The notes beneath the pieces were generated by a model. The model saw only the letters and a list, made by a program, of their open reading frames with translations, did not search any database and was not told the origin of the DNA. From positions 1-24,808 of the forward strand of contig JABANN010000504.1 in NCBI GenBank assembly GCA_013115125.1: 24,808 nucleotides of DNA, written 5' to 3'. Positions 9,877 through 22,242 of this stretch are shown one piece after another (the first letter of the stretch is position 1; every line of letters begins with the position of its first letter). The stretch comes from Perkinsus olseni (taxonomy: Eukaryota > Perkinsozoa > Perkinsida). Position numbers and translations under genes: made by a program.

Positions 9877-10910
9877 GGACTCCAATCCCAAATTAAGCAT
9901 TTTCCTCTTCCTATTGAAGGAAGTCACGTTGTGGATGTTGATGGTTGTTGTTGTTATTGTGGTTGCCGATTGGAATCACTCAGTCGTACTGCTGTCTTGC
10001 TACGATCTCCACTACTATTACCAAACTACTGCTTCATCACTGTGAAACAATATCTTAACGATAGTCATGAGAATAATAATAAAAGAAAATATGATGTTAA
10101 TACCTCTGCACCTGCAGTACACTGGGGGATAGTTCCCACTATCAACGTCAGTGTAGAAGGTGGCGTGGTGTCAATATCGTCACTTCCATCTTAGCAACAG
10201 TATTACCATGTTACCACTCTTATCGTGGGCTTTGCCACTGCCACCGTGCAGTTGTGTGAGTCCCTTGAAGGATGCCCTGGGTCAATGATAATGACTCCCT
10301 GCAGGGTGATGATGATATTATGAGTGCTGCTTGTTACTGCTGCTGCTGCTTCTGATGGGTTTCGCTTCTCCTGCTGCATATGGTGGGGAAGTACTGTTAT
10401 TGTTAATATCGGCAACATCAGCATCGTCGAGGCTAGGAACCCCTTTTCTCGCATTTATGCCACCTGTTGGGTTTGACAAGTAGTCGGAAGGAAAAAGTGC
10501 CGGCCGCGGGGATTGAACCCTGATCATTTGTCACTAGTCGGGAACTTTCATGCAAAATGCACGAAAAGGGCACGTTCTTTTGTCCTGTGGCTGTTGGCTG
10601 GCGACCAGCGATGTGCCGTGATAGGAATCCTATTCCGTCAGTAGTAGCCAAGTGGATGCGTGTGGGAGTTCAAGAGAGCATAGAGATGGAGGTCTCCTTT
10701 TCAATAGCATTTGGCTAGGAGCGAGCGAGAGGGAACAGCCTCAATTGAAAATCGGTCGTGCTACTTCGCAGTTAACTTTATCGTTACAGTACCGTTGCTG
10801 CTGCGGCAAGCAACAAGCCATTATTCTTACAGGTCTATTACTAATACAGAGGTAGGTCTGTCGAAAGCATACTCATCCGTGAAGTACACGGTTCGACCTA
10901 AGATACCACT
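9877..10910. other. Spacer upstream of copy B, triplet-rich, no gene seen
   Basis: This 1-kb stretch is rich in TTG/GCT/AAT triplet runs (for example around 9940-9966 and 10330-10350) that open several meaningless frames on both strands. A lone sequence like a Pol III B box lies at 10508-10520 on the minus strand but no tRNA fold goes with it. It presumably holds the 3' end of the preceding gene and the promoter and 5' leader of copy B. Confidence 0.4.
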
Positions 10911-13740
10911 ATGACGGTTTCAACTGATAGTTCATCGCTGAGCAGGGCTGAGGAAGGCGCCTCGAAATTGAATGCCGAGGCCGCCGAGTTCGTTCCTGGG
11001 TCCACTGCCGTCGCCACTAAGCGCATCCCTGGCACCGAGACTATTAAAGCGGAGATACTGAATGTAAGAGGCCACCTGATTAGGGCTGCCCGATCGAGGG
11101 TGTTGGTGTAGGTTATACGGGCCACTGGGATGACCGGTATTAGAGTCACACAGATCCCTCATCAGTACCGTCGTCGTACAGGGAGGTGGCTGATCATAGA
11201 GGGCACTCAGTTCGCCTCCTTGTCGTCTATCATTGACGCTATCATGGTAGTCCCTCAAATCCACTGCCCTTCACCGGCAGTCTCCCGCTCTCAGCCGTCG
11301 ATTGAGTTTTATGACTCCCCCAAGGCCCCTACCCCTGGAATGGAGAAGGCTACTACGTATGACCCTGATAACGGTGTGGTGGTCATGGAGCCGACACCGG
11401 GCATCCAAGGTAGAGGCGAGGTACTCACGGGGCATGATGATTCGAGGTGGTCACAGGTGCGGATACATGCCCTCCCTTGGTTATCGGGGACTATGCTAAT
11501 AAGGTGGTACGCGACAAGTCCTTCAGCCTCAACACCGAGGACCTATCGTTCTTCAGAGAATTGGTCGTCGCCGTAGTCAGGTAGGTCGAAGAATGAGGTC
11601 GCTTGAGCGTTTCCATCTGCTTGGTTTCTCAGAGACTTCTGCGACCGTAGTAGCCATCTAACTCCTTCGGGTCTTCTGACCCCTTCGCCTGGCTTGGCCC
11701 TCTCCTTGTTTTCTGCCGAATGGGATAGGTAGACCTCAGTCTGCGGCCTGGCCGTTCACCTGCTCGTTGTGGTCTCAGGTACTTCCGAGGGGCGCTCAGC
11801 TTGAAAGGGATGCGCGCCAAGTTCGGTGTAATGAAGCTACTGCCTTTCATACTCTCCTGCAAGGAGCTGGAGATGCTGGGAACTCATCCCGAGGTGAGAG
11901 GACCAGGCTATAATCGTGCGTGAATTAGTCCGTAGGTCCGCATAAGAGTGAAGGCCGAGTACACGATACCAGCTCAAATCGTTCAACAGACCAGTAAGGC
12001 TGGCTAGTGGTGTCGGTGTATGCCCGCACTTGGTCTCCTCAGAGATGTCTTATATGGCGGCCGCGCCTCTGACTGGACCTCCAATGGGGCCTCCGATTGA
12101 CGGCAAGGGTAGTCTCGGTGAGAGCCTGTCCAACGTAGGGCCTCATCGCTTCATTCGAACCTTCACGAGATGCTCCCTTGCAGTACCTGTTGGCAGCACC
12201 CATGCTCGCTGGGGGAGTGTCATCGTCATCTGCTGCTGCTAACCCCTTGGGGCTTCCCTTACCGGTAGTGAATCCTCGCGCGGCACTCGTGTATACCCCC
12301 CGGTGTCCAGGCGCCCGTTGGTCCCGGTGACGGTCTCCTGCCTGCTCCCGCTCCTAGCGCTCTGTTGTCGAGTGCTTTCAAGGTAGTGCAACGGGGAAAC
12401 CAATGCTGTCCACTTCCGAGGGTCAGGTCCCATCGGCATTGGCGGACCTCTCCCTGGCCCCTATGGAGGGCGCGCCGGGCTTCGAGGTCCCATTGGATGG
12501 CTCATCGGATGCCTCCGCTTCGAGCTGTAATTCGCCCGTTGAGCAGCCTCAGAAGGTGCAGCCCTACGACCCGATTCTGAGTGCTGCTGTTGTGAAGGGA
12601 GCGCCACTGCCGTTGTCTAAGGAGGACCTTAAGGGGCTTCTCTCTAGCGTGAGTACAGGAGTTAGGATAGGTGTGGTAGGCGGGAGTGGTTGGCAGGCTA
12701 TCCGCGGCCACTGTGCAGAGCAAGCCCGCGGATGGGAGAATAACGAAGATTATATGGCGGCGTTGGAGAAGAGCTTGGCAGGGAGCAGCGACGGGTCCAC
12801 CGATGGCGACACTAGCTCGTCGTCCAGTGAGGACGAGGATTATGATGATGATAATACAAGGTAGAATAGTGCCTGTGGTGGGGCGCCAAGGAGGGACTGT
12901 TGCACAGTTACCGCAAGGCCAGGCTTGGTGTTCTGATGGCTGGCCTTGGATCGAAGGTCCCCGAGGCATGGATTACCCCTAAACTTCTGGCTAGGGTGCA
13001 GACTAAGCGGTAGGCTACATAGCTGATGCCGTTCAAAGCCGCATGGGGGTGTGCGCTGTCAGAAACAAGACCGTCGGAGTGAGGGTGTCGTCGGTTCGCA
13101 AGCTGTGGAAGAAGGCTTATCCGGCACTGGGGGCGTTGGACTACTACTTGGACGTCATGCAAGTGAAGAAGTTGAGGATATTCCTGGCTGGCATGCATGA
13201 GATGACACTCTTGGGTGGGCACTGCGGCCTAGTGCTCCGCTGCTATTGTAGTCGTAGTGCTTAGGGCGTGGCAGCCGTATGAGGGTGGCCCCCACGGCCC
13301 ATATCGCACAGTACTGCCCACGACTGCTGCCGCCACACAGCTCGCCGCCGACCTCTGCTTCCTCCCCTGTGCCGCCAATCACCGCTCAACTGTCCGCTAC
13401 CCAGGTAGCCCCGTAGGCTACTCGAGGTCATTGAGGTTATCGGGCGAATGGTTGTAGGTTGGCGTGCTAGGGTCCGGCTTCCCCGAGGAGCAAGCGACCT
13501 CCACTCCGGTGGGGGAAGGGGAGGAAGAGATAGAGAAGCTCATCAAGGACCTCCTGCTCACGACCGACGCTATGACCCGTGCCGAGCTCGAGATGGAGAT
13601 GGTCAGTCAACGGCGCGTATTGGTCCCAGCGGAAATGATTGCCCCCTGTTTTTAATCAGGCGCGGGCATTTGAGAATGAGCCACCGGTTGTTGCACAGGA
13701 GAGTGAGAATGTTACCAGCAGCAGCAGGGTTCGGGAATGA
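10911..13740 (+). CDS. PAM2- and LOTUS/OST-HTH-domain protein, copy B (16 exons, 699 aa)
   Basis: Exons: 10911-11063, 11112-11409, 11457-11580, 11633-11728, 11779-11893, 11936-11993, 12043-12134, 12184-12264, 12311-12382, 12421-12648, 12697-12860, 12908-13009, 13063-13214, 13265-13404, 13458-13601, 13660-13740. The chain closes in frame at TGA. One PAM2 motif, KLNAEAAEFVP, lies at residues 19-29. LOTUS-like segments are at about 43-100 (GIRVTQIPHQYRRRTGRW), 170-265 (GMRAKFGVMKLLPFILSC) and a third encoded by 12908-13214 (VSSVRKLWKKAYPALGALDY). The acidic Ser stretch before the third LOTUS is kept (SSSSSEDEDYDDD). Exons 3, 5, 12 and 13 have the same lengths (124, 115, 102, 152) and phases as exons 5, 7, 13 and 14 of copy A, so the two are tandem duplicates. 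Copy B ends without the fourth LOTUS and without the Gln-rich tracts. Probable role as for copy A: linking poly(A)-binding protein to LOTUS-bound RNA or partners. Confidence 0.77.
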
Positions 13741-14228
13741 GTTGATGTGCTCATTGACCCGTCCTCGACGATGATGATTGTCATTTACTTTTCGTATTCC
13801 GTTAACGGAATCTAATTCCCTGCTGCTCTCTAATTTGGAGACGATGGGCTCATATCTTGATGAAGCCTTGATGGTAGTATGGCGGCCGCTTTATTGCGGC
13901 CATGCGTATCATATTCTTCATCTCGTGCATGGGTAGAGCTCAGGAAAGCATTCCATTCTTTATTGTCATCATCATCATCATCATCATCATCATCGTTGTT
14001 TGTTTGTCGGTCCTCTATTGGGGATTTCGGATGCAGTGAGGATGAATTAAAGTCCTCTATCGTGGGGGGCATTACTCCGATGAGTAGAGTGTCGTGAGCT
14101 GTGAGTGGTGATGATTATTATCATGATGATGCTTATGACCGCTACTGCTGTCCATTCACTGCTTCTGTCGTGTTGCTAGTGGACTCAATCTTGGGTGGGT
14201 GCGGGTGCGCAAGATTTTACTTTCCGCA
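13741..14228. other. Spacer between copy B and the HAD-like gene
   Basis: No gene seen. The stretch holds a TCA microsatellite and AT-rich sequence, and is expected to contain the 3' end of copy B and the start region of the next gene. Confidence 0.45.
13966..13994 (+). repeat. TCA trinucleotide microsatellite
   Basis: About nine and a half uninterrupted copies of TCA in the spacer downstream of copy B. It opens poly-Ser or poly-Asp frames on both strands that should not be taken as genes. Confidence 0.95.
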
Positions 14229-15422
14229 ATGGCCGTCAAGTGCGTTACCGTGGAGTGCATCCCCACCCTCATTCAGCTGAGGCGTCCAGTCCATGCTGTG
14301 TACTGTGCGGCGATGCGACGGTTTGGCCTCGAGGTTGATGAGGAGATGGTCAAACGGGCGTACACTCACGGCTTCAAGACCACCCAGATGAAGTACCCCC
14401 ATTTCGGAGTGACACTGGATGGAGGTAGCCCACGACGCCCGAGGGTCGCGGGAGTGATGCGTGGTTCTCAGCGTTGAAGTATTATAAGGACTGGTGGCGG
14501 GTGTCGGTTTTTGAGACCTTGAATGCCCCGGGCATGCCGGTGAGAGATCCAGTTCGCCGTCGTAGTCTCCACCGTGGTAGTAGGCTACTGGATGGTCTGC
14601 TGATGAGTTTGACCTTTTTTTCCAACACGTATTCTCGGAGTTCGGCTCGGTGACCACCTGGCAAGCTCAGCCGGACGCTAAAGAGTTCCTTCAGCGATGC
14701 CAGGCAGCTGGTGAGCCATCACTCCATCTGGGGGACTCGTCTCAGTCCAGAATGCCCTGCCCTGCTTTGGCCCTCACCCTAGCAGTGGTATCAAACGGTA
14801 GTTCAGGTATGGTAACTGGCCTGCTGGACAACTCCTATGCGCGTTACATCGATGATACACTGCCCTTGTGTGATGGTCTACACGAAGCCCTCCACTTCAG
14901 CGTGCTTGGTGCGGACTATGAACCACCTCTGCTCAAGCCCAGCGCTGCTGCATTCGACGAGGCTTTGAGGAAGGTAGCTCTATCGGCATTATCCTTTTCT
15001 GTTCCACCCGCATCGAAGTCGCTGTCACCACTATGCTCCGCGGCGGGCCGTCTAGCACTGAGATGGCTTCTCCCTCCAGGCTAACGTGGCTCAGCGGATG
15101 TTTGGCAATGGAGTTGGAGATATCGGCCCAGGTGAGATGCTCCATCTGGGTAACAGACTGAACGTGGACTATGCTGGTGCTATGGGGGCGGGATGGAAGG
15201 CCCTCGTTCTGGACCGTACTGGATCGGTCAGAGAGAAACTCAGGAAGGGTACGAGACGAGCGATGTCCGCGTTGAGCTAAGTGCTGTCAAGGACCGCAGC
15301 ATGTTTCGTTGCCTTCAGGTGAGATAGATTTTTCTAAGCTGGGCTGCGAGCTAACTCCGGACGATGTGGTCGGAGACCTCACCGAAGCTCTCAGTGCCAT
15401 GCATGCTCGGGGATATCTCTGA
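14229..15422 (+). CDS. HAD-like protein of the HDHD3 type, catalytic residues altered (6 exons, 284 aa)
   Basis: Exons 14229-14424, 14472-14539, 14584-14710, 14783-14973, 15080-15248 and 15319-15422 close in frame. The order fits the haloacid-dehalogenase fold of the HDHD3 group: an N-terminal TLIQLRRPVHAVYCAAMRRF (family pattern TL-LRRPVGE-Y), the motif II serine in VVSNGSSG, the motif III lysine in PLLKPSAAAF, and motif IV in HLGNRLNVDYAGAMGAGW. Two usual acidic residues are changed: the motif I nucleophile Asp aligns with Glu in VTVECIPTL, and the first Asp of motif IV (GD) is Asn (GN). This suggests a weak or dead phosphatase. The frame across 14711-14782 also stays open unspliced, so that intron may be retained or read differently. 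The final exon is found only by splicing; an unspliced stop lies at about 15280. Confidence 0.7.
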
Positions 15423-15537
15423 GGCCCAATCCAACTTTATGTTTCAAGGCTGATCTTTCGATCATACATTTCCGTGTCTCCTTGTGTTCTGGCCGTGGCT
15501 GTTCTGTCGTCTGTGCAGATTGAGTGAGTTTTGGTCA

Positions 15538-18378
15538 ATGAAGGGCCCGACGAAGCGGAGGAACGTGTCAACCGAGGGAGGCAACGAAAAGAAGCGACCA
15601 CGTACGAAGGTCCGAGGCCCGGGGCGAGGGTCTGGGCCTGCTGAGTCTGACGCCCAACAGCGGCGAGGGTTGAAGAGCTCTTCTAGATTGAGGAAGCAAC
15701 TGGCGAAGGGTTCGGTAAGTACGCTGGGGTCATTCGCCTCACGTCCTCCGTCGAGCTATTTCTGTACTGTAGTAGGCGGGACAGCAGCAGACGCAGCCAC
15801 AGACGAGGGAGCCTACTACTGGTACAGCGCCGCCATCGACGGCAGGCGGCGGGGAGGATGAGGAGGCGTTAAGGGAGAAGTTCGACAGGCTGATGAAGGA
15901 CTTGGACCGTACTTACAACAATGCTGAGTACAGCAGATGTATCAAGGCGGCTAATGCCCTGTTGAAATTGCCCAGCTATATACTCAACCAGGACTGGGGT
16001 ACTCGAGAATGGGGTGGGGCACTGGAACGTTACGACCCCGGCTACAGGTGATCAGCCTGCTGAGGTCTACTGCTGTCTGGTGAGATGGTGTGATTAGGGT
16101 GTTGGATGGTATTAGAGAGACGATGATAGTGTGCCATACTGAGAGTCGACAGAATCGCAGTGCTGTGAAGATATGCGGCAAAGTGATTGCTGACAAAAAG
16201 GTGCCGGCGTGTACTAAGGCCTGGGCTGTGACGCAGAAGGTGGATTGCCTTCTGAATGCTGGGTAGTAATAGGAGGAGGAGGAGGGGGGTCCTTTCGACC
16301 GTATTCCGTCTGTCCCCGCTTTAGGTTGATCTGTGAGGCTTACACGTTTGCTCTGAAGCAGGACGATGATGGCGTGAGAGATTGCAACGACGTGTACCTA
16401 GCGTTACAAAAATGCTTCCCTTGGTTCGTTGGTCTGGCGCGAATTAAATGGGCCTTCAGAGAGCTACAAGGTGCGGCGAGAAATGCTAGGGAGGCTCTTC
16501 AAATAGCAGGCAAAGGCCTTGAGTAGCGGAAGGAGTGGTATCGTCACCCTGCCCATACACGTACAGTGTCTCAGCCGAGAGCCTGCCAGCTGGGTCCTTT
16601 GGTGCTACCTTATTATCGCTGAGGCAGCCTCGGAGTTGAAGCCAACGCGAAGCAATCTGCGGCAGGCTTTGAAGTGGTGGAAGAAGGCCATTGATATGGA
16701 TCGAGTGGTGAGTGGCGGCCTTCCCATGCTTTCGGAGGTGATGGGGAGTGTGTCAGGAGAGACGAGCGGGGTCCTCGACGGCGACCACGTCTATATGCCG
16801 CATCCGCTGCATAGTGTGGCTCAGCAGCATACTGGAGGCATATGGCACTGAAATTGGGAAGGAGATGGCGTCTTATTTAACCGCCAGGCTGAGAGGGTTG
16901 CGTGATGAGCTCACGGCTGAGTTCAACGCTATGTCGGAGGTGGCCTCGGACGACTGTGTCTTGGAGCTACACGAGGCCAAGCTGTTGCTGTGCCGGCTAG
17001 AAGGGGAGACGGCAGTGAAGGAACAAAAGCGTACTGTTGTTATTGACTGCAGCTCCGGCGGTGTGGCGAAGTGATGATACTGCGGCCCACGTCCTGCAGC
17101 TCTCCATTTTCCCACCCTAGGTACCTGACCAGGTCCCTCACACCCAACTGTACGTGGGTCTATCAGTCCCCAGCAGGGGACCCTGGAATGCGCCTCGGAT
17201 TGAAGGCATTGGTGGCCTTGCAGCCGATAAAGGCTCGAGATGAGCTTACGGTCTACCGCTTGCCCAGTACATCGTCAGTAGCAGCTAAGCCGCGGAAGGG
17301 GAGGAAAAAAAGAGGCGGGACGGACGAGGGGGACTCTGCGCCACGCCTGGGGTTCGGGGAGGTCTATGAGGACCTCACTGATTCCTACGGCCATGCTGCC
17401 CTGCTTCATGGGTATCTGCATAACCACGGCGAGGTTCATCGATCACCAGTGTTCGACACTGACGCCGTGCAGATTGTGGCCATGCCGGTGGAGAGAGTGG
17501 CCAAGGAGGGCCCCTTCCGAGTACTGGCAGCACGGGATGTGGCTGTGGGTGAGCGTATCTTTATGTGCGATGGGATCATAAGAGCTCTGTCGCCGGGACA
17601 ACTAGGGCAAGCGGACCCGGCCACGGTGATACCTCTGAGGGACCTACCGAAAGGGGCATTCGGCTTCTGGGTGAACCCGAAGACGATGAAGTACATTGAT
17701 GTGCAGGGTGAGCTGCCAGATTTAAGAAATAGCAAGAATGCAAGAAACACGAAGCCGTCCCCTAGCCCGATGGTGGACGTAGAGAGTCTTAAAGATATCA
17801 CGCATGTCTTTGGCTTGAGCAGTAAGCTCACGGCGCTGATACTGTCTCGACTAAGAGATCCGTCACATTATGGGGCGTTGACGAAGCTGTTCAATGGCCT
17901 CTATCGGCTGCCCCGAAATGAAGCCTTCAACAGAGCTGCCTGGAAGCTGGCGGAGAGGCACAGACTGTGCGAGCCGCAGGGTCAAAGGAGACGCGGGGAG
18001 AACACCGGCGAGACCAGTGACAGCATGTGAGCATGGGTTGGAGGAGCGAAGGTAGCGATGAACTTGCGACAGGTCTACTTTGATGTACTCACCGGACGAG
18101 GATGACTATTTCCCCAGTGAAGTGTAGTTGGCTGGGAGTAGCTACAGTATGGTCAGTGCTGTATCCATTTAGGTCACCCGAGACTGCAGCCCGCCAAGCC
18201 GTGTTTAGCGAGGATCAGGACCACATGGCTGAGGCGATCCGTCTGCTGCGGCGCTGCTGCATCTCCTCCTCCTCGTCGTCGTCTTCTGCCGGATGATCAC
18301 GGCGACGATGAGGGCATGATAGTCCGTTATGCATTGTTGGTTGAGCCCTCGTACCATTCCTCCGCGAACGGCCTGTAG
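15538..18378 (+). CDS. Helical-repeat and SET-like domain protein (9 exons, about 804 aa)
   Basis: Exons 15538-15714, 15776-16047, 16098-16262, 16325-16522, 16575-16707, 16757-17070, 17121-18026, 18073-18116 and 18173-18378. The N-terminus is basic (KRRN, KKRPRTK), which suggests nuclear entry. Then come TPR-like helices, such as YSRCIKAANALLKL, NAREALQIAGKGLD and LKWWKKAIDMD. Residues encoded across 17025-17270 match the C-terminal half of a SET domain: VVIDCSSGGVAKYLTRSLTP then NC, and LKALVALQPIKARDELTVY. The key NHSC motif of active SET enzymes reads TRSL here. A later segment (FRVLAARDVAVGERIFMCDG, near 17520-17575) resembles the start of a SET domain, giving an inverted order. A lysine methyltransferase ancestry is likely; activity is doubtful. 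The last exon could be read in another frame ending at about 18296. Confidence 0.6.
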
Positions 18379-18680
18379 ATTGGACCAATTACCTGCAACC
18401 ATATTTGACGAGTACAGCAGTAGCAGCAGTAATTACTGTGGAGCATGTACTGCAATAAAAACAACAAAAAGAACAACAGTCTTAGTCTCTTTTGTGTTGT
18501 TGTTGGGTTAGTAGTACACCCAGGAGAGGACAGAATATCTTACTGTTCGGCGATAGTAGACAGCCTTTGTGTCGTCGCGGCTTACTTTGATACCCTCACT
18601 AGCCGCGAGCAGGATATCCTCTCTATCCGTTACAGCTGACTCAGAGTAGTTCCCTAAAGAGGAGGTTGTGTTTGCTGAAG
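18379..18680. other. Spacer upstream of phosphoglucomutase
   Basis: No gene seen. AGC-rich and AAC-rich stretches (18415-18480) open spurious frames. It should contain the 3' end of the SET-like gene and the promoter of the phosphoglucomutase gene. Confidence 0.5.
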
Positions 18681-20840
<2,160 letters not shown>

Positions 20841-21009
20841 GCTCCGAGATATTGTTTTTCAAAGCTATGATTGTTTAGCACACCGTCTCTACTGATCTCA
20901 TCGATGCTCGGCTCTCGCTGTGATCATCGTAGGATTCTCTGAGTACTCCGTCGCTGTGCCGAGTTCAGCAGTACAGTGGGGGCTACGCAGGGGCTTCAGC
21001 TTCCTCATC

Positions 21010-22022
21010 ATGTTACGTCTTCCTAGCACACTTATCGCCTGTGTGACGGTTCTGGCCGTACGGGCGGGAGTGGACGACATCCCTCTCAACTACTACCCCA
21101 TAGTGAGCCCTCGAGCCCCTGTCCAGGTCCACTGACGCCTTTTCAGCTCATGACCCACGACGCCGCCATGGGCTACCTTGAGAACAGCAGTGAGATCATC
21201 CATCGGTGTAGCAAGAACCAAGTCGGCAACCTCTACCAGCAGCTCAGCTGTGGGGCTCGAGCCTTCGATCTGCGGCCAGCCTGCGTTGGCGAGGATGTGG
21301 TCGTCCACCATGGGCTTCAAGTCGTCCACGTACCGTTGAAGTCGGTCGTGGAAGACGCGATGAGATGGTCGCGAGAGAACCCTGACGAGATCATCTTCGT
21401 TCGTCTAGGCTTGTACGGGCCGGACACGGCCGAGTGTAAGGCTAGGGTTCCACCTATCCTGTCCGAGTTGAAGCTGATGGAGTCCATCGGGAGCCCCGGT
21501 GTCCCTTGTAGTCGGCTAGATGGAATGACTGTCGGAGGTGCTAAGGAGCTCTCGAGGACACCCGTGGGTGGCCATGTTTTCGTCTACGAGAGGGACTGTG
21601 GTGAGGACCATGGCGGCAGTCACTGCCATTCGACCGACTCCAGTGGGGCATGGTCGGTGCACTGCTACACGGCGTTCGACTCAAGTCGGCCTTCCGAGAA
21701 GGTGGAGGACTTCCTCAGCTCGATAGAGACGGTGTCACAACTGACGCCGAATGGGTCCAAATTTCTCACCAACGAAGCGCACTGGCAATACAACCTGGAT
21801 CAATTCGAAGGTGTCAGGCTGGCGAGCTCGAGCCTCCCCATGGACGAGTACTTCAGTCGCCTCAATCACTTCCTGGTTGAGCGTATAGACAAACTCGCCA
21901 ACATCAACATGCTGCAGGTGGAGAACGTCTGCGATCACGGCCTTGAGCTCAACGCGAAACTGAAGGAGCGCGCCATAGCCCTCGGTAGACAGTATCCGAA
22001 GGGAAAGGTAGCGGTGGGATAG
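21010..22022 (+). CDS. Secreted PLC X-like phosphodiesterase, copy 1 (2 exons, 322 aa)
   Basis: Exon 1 (21010-21102) encodes a signal peptide (MLRLPSTLIACVTVLAVRAG) and the lead-in VDDIPLNYYPI. A 44-base intron follows, and exon 2 is 21147-22022. Mature protein begins with MTHDAAMGY, the first catalytic-histidine motif of the phosphatidylinositol-specific phospholipase C X domain (His35), then ARAFDLR and VHHG with the second catalytic His (His86). A C-terminal segment ...NEAHWQYNLDQFEG closes the barrel. No PH, EF-hand, Y or C2 domain is present, so it belongs to the small single-domain PLC-like group, as in bacterial and fungal secreted enzymes. It should act outside the cell or in the secretory path; the substrate (phosphoinositide, GPI anchor or other phosphodiester) cannot be read from sequence. 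Upstream in-frame codons have no ATG, which fixes the start. Confidence 0.88.
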
Positions 22023-22242
22023 CAGCGGCTGTCGTTCCTCGGACCTTTAGGGCTACTCTACTCTAGACCACCGTTTTTTCAATGCCTTGTTTTTCAATGT
22101 TTGTTGTACCGTTTTTGTTATCTCGCTGGCTAGTGATCTCCATGAAGTCCTACTACCTGTTATCAGTCCTTGCTTATCCGAAGGTTGTGTTGCGTTTCTC
22201 GGGCCACCCGTCCCTCCAGCCCTCACCAGCCTAGCGTCTTCA

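Noticed and set aside
9931-10194. Cys-rich 87-codon frame downstream of the Ser/Thr-rich gene
   Set aside because: It is driven by TTG/TGT triplet repeats, has no splice partner or domain, and overlaps other equally open frames.
10490-10520. Minus-strand GGTTCAATCC with a following T-run, like a tRNA B box and Pol III terminator
   Set aside because: The T-arm stem pairs over only three bases and no A box or matching acceptor 5' strand is found, so no tRNA is called.
11643-11660. CCGTAGTAGCCATCT resembles the dinoflagellate/Perkinsus spliced-leader sequence
   Set aside because: It lies inside a coding exon of copy B, has an extra TAG in the middle, and lacks the GGCTCAAG end.
13010-13038. 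Possible ultra-short introns of 24-29 bases (also at 7426-7449 and 8457-8485)
   Set aside because: Using acceptors or donors a little further away gives introns of 45-61 bases that restore frame and also align copies A and B (KR-NKTVG in both; HG-GLDAS in A).
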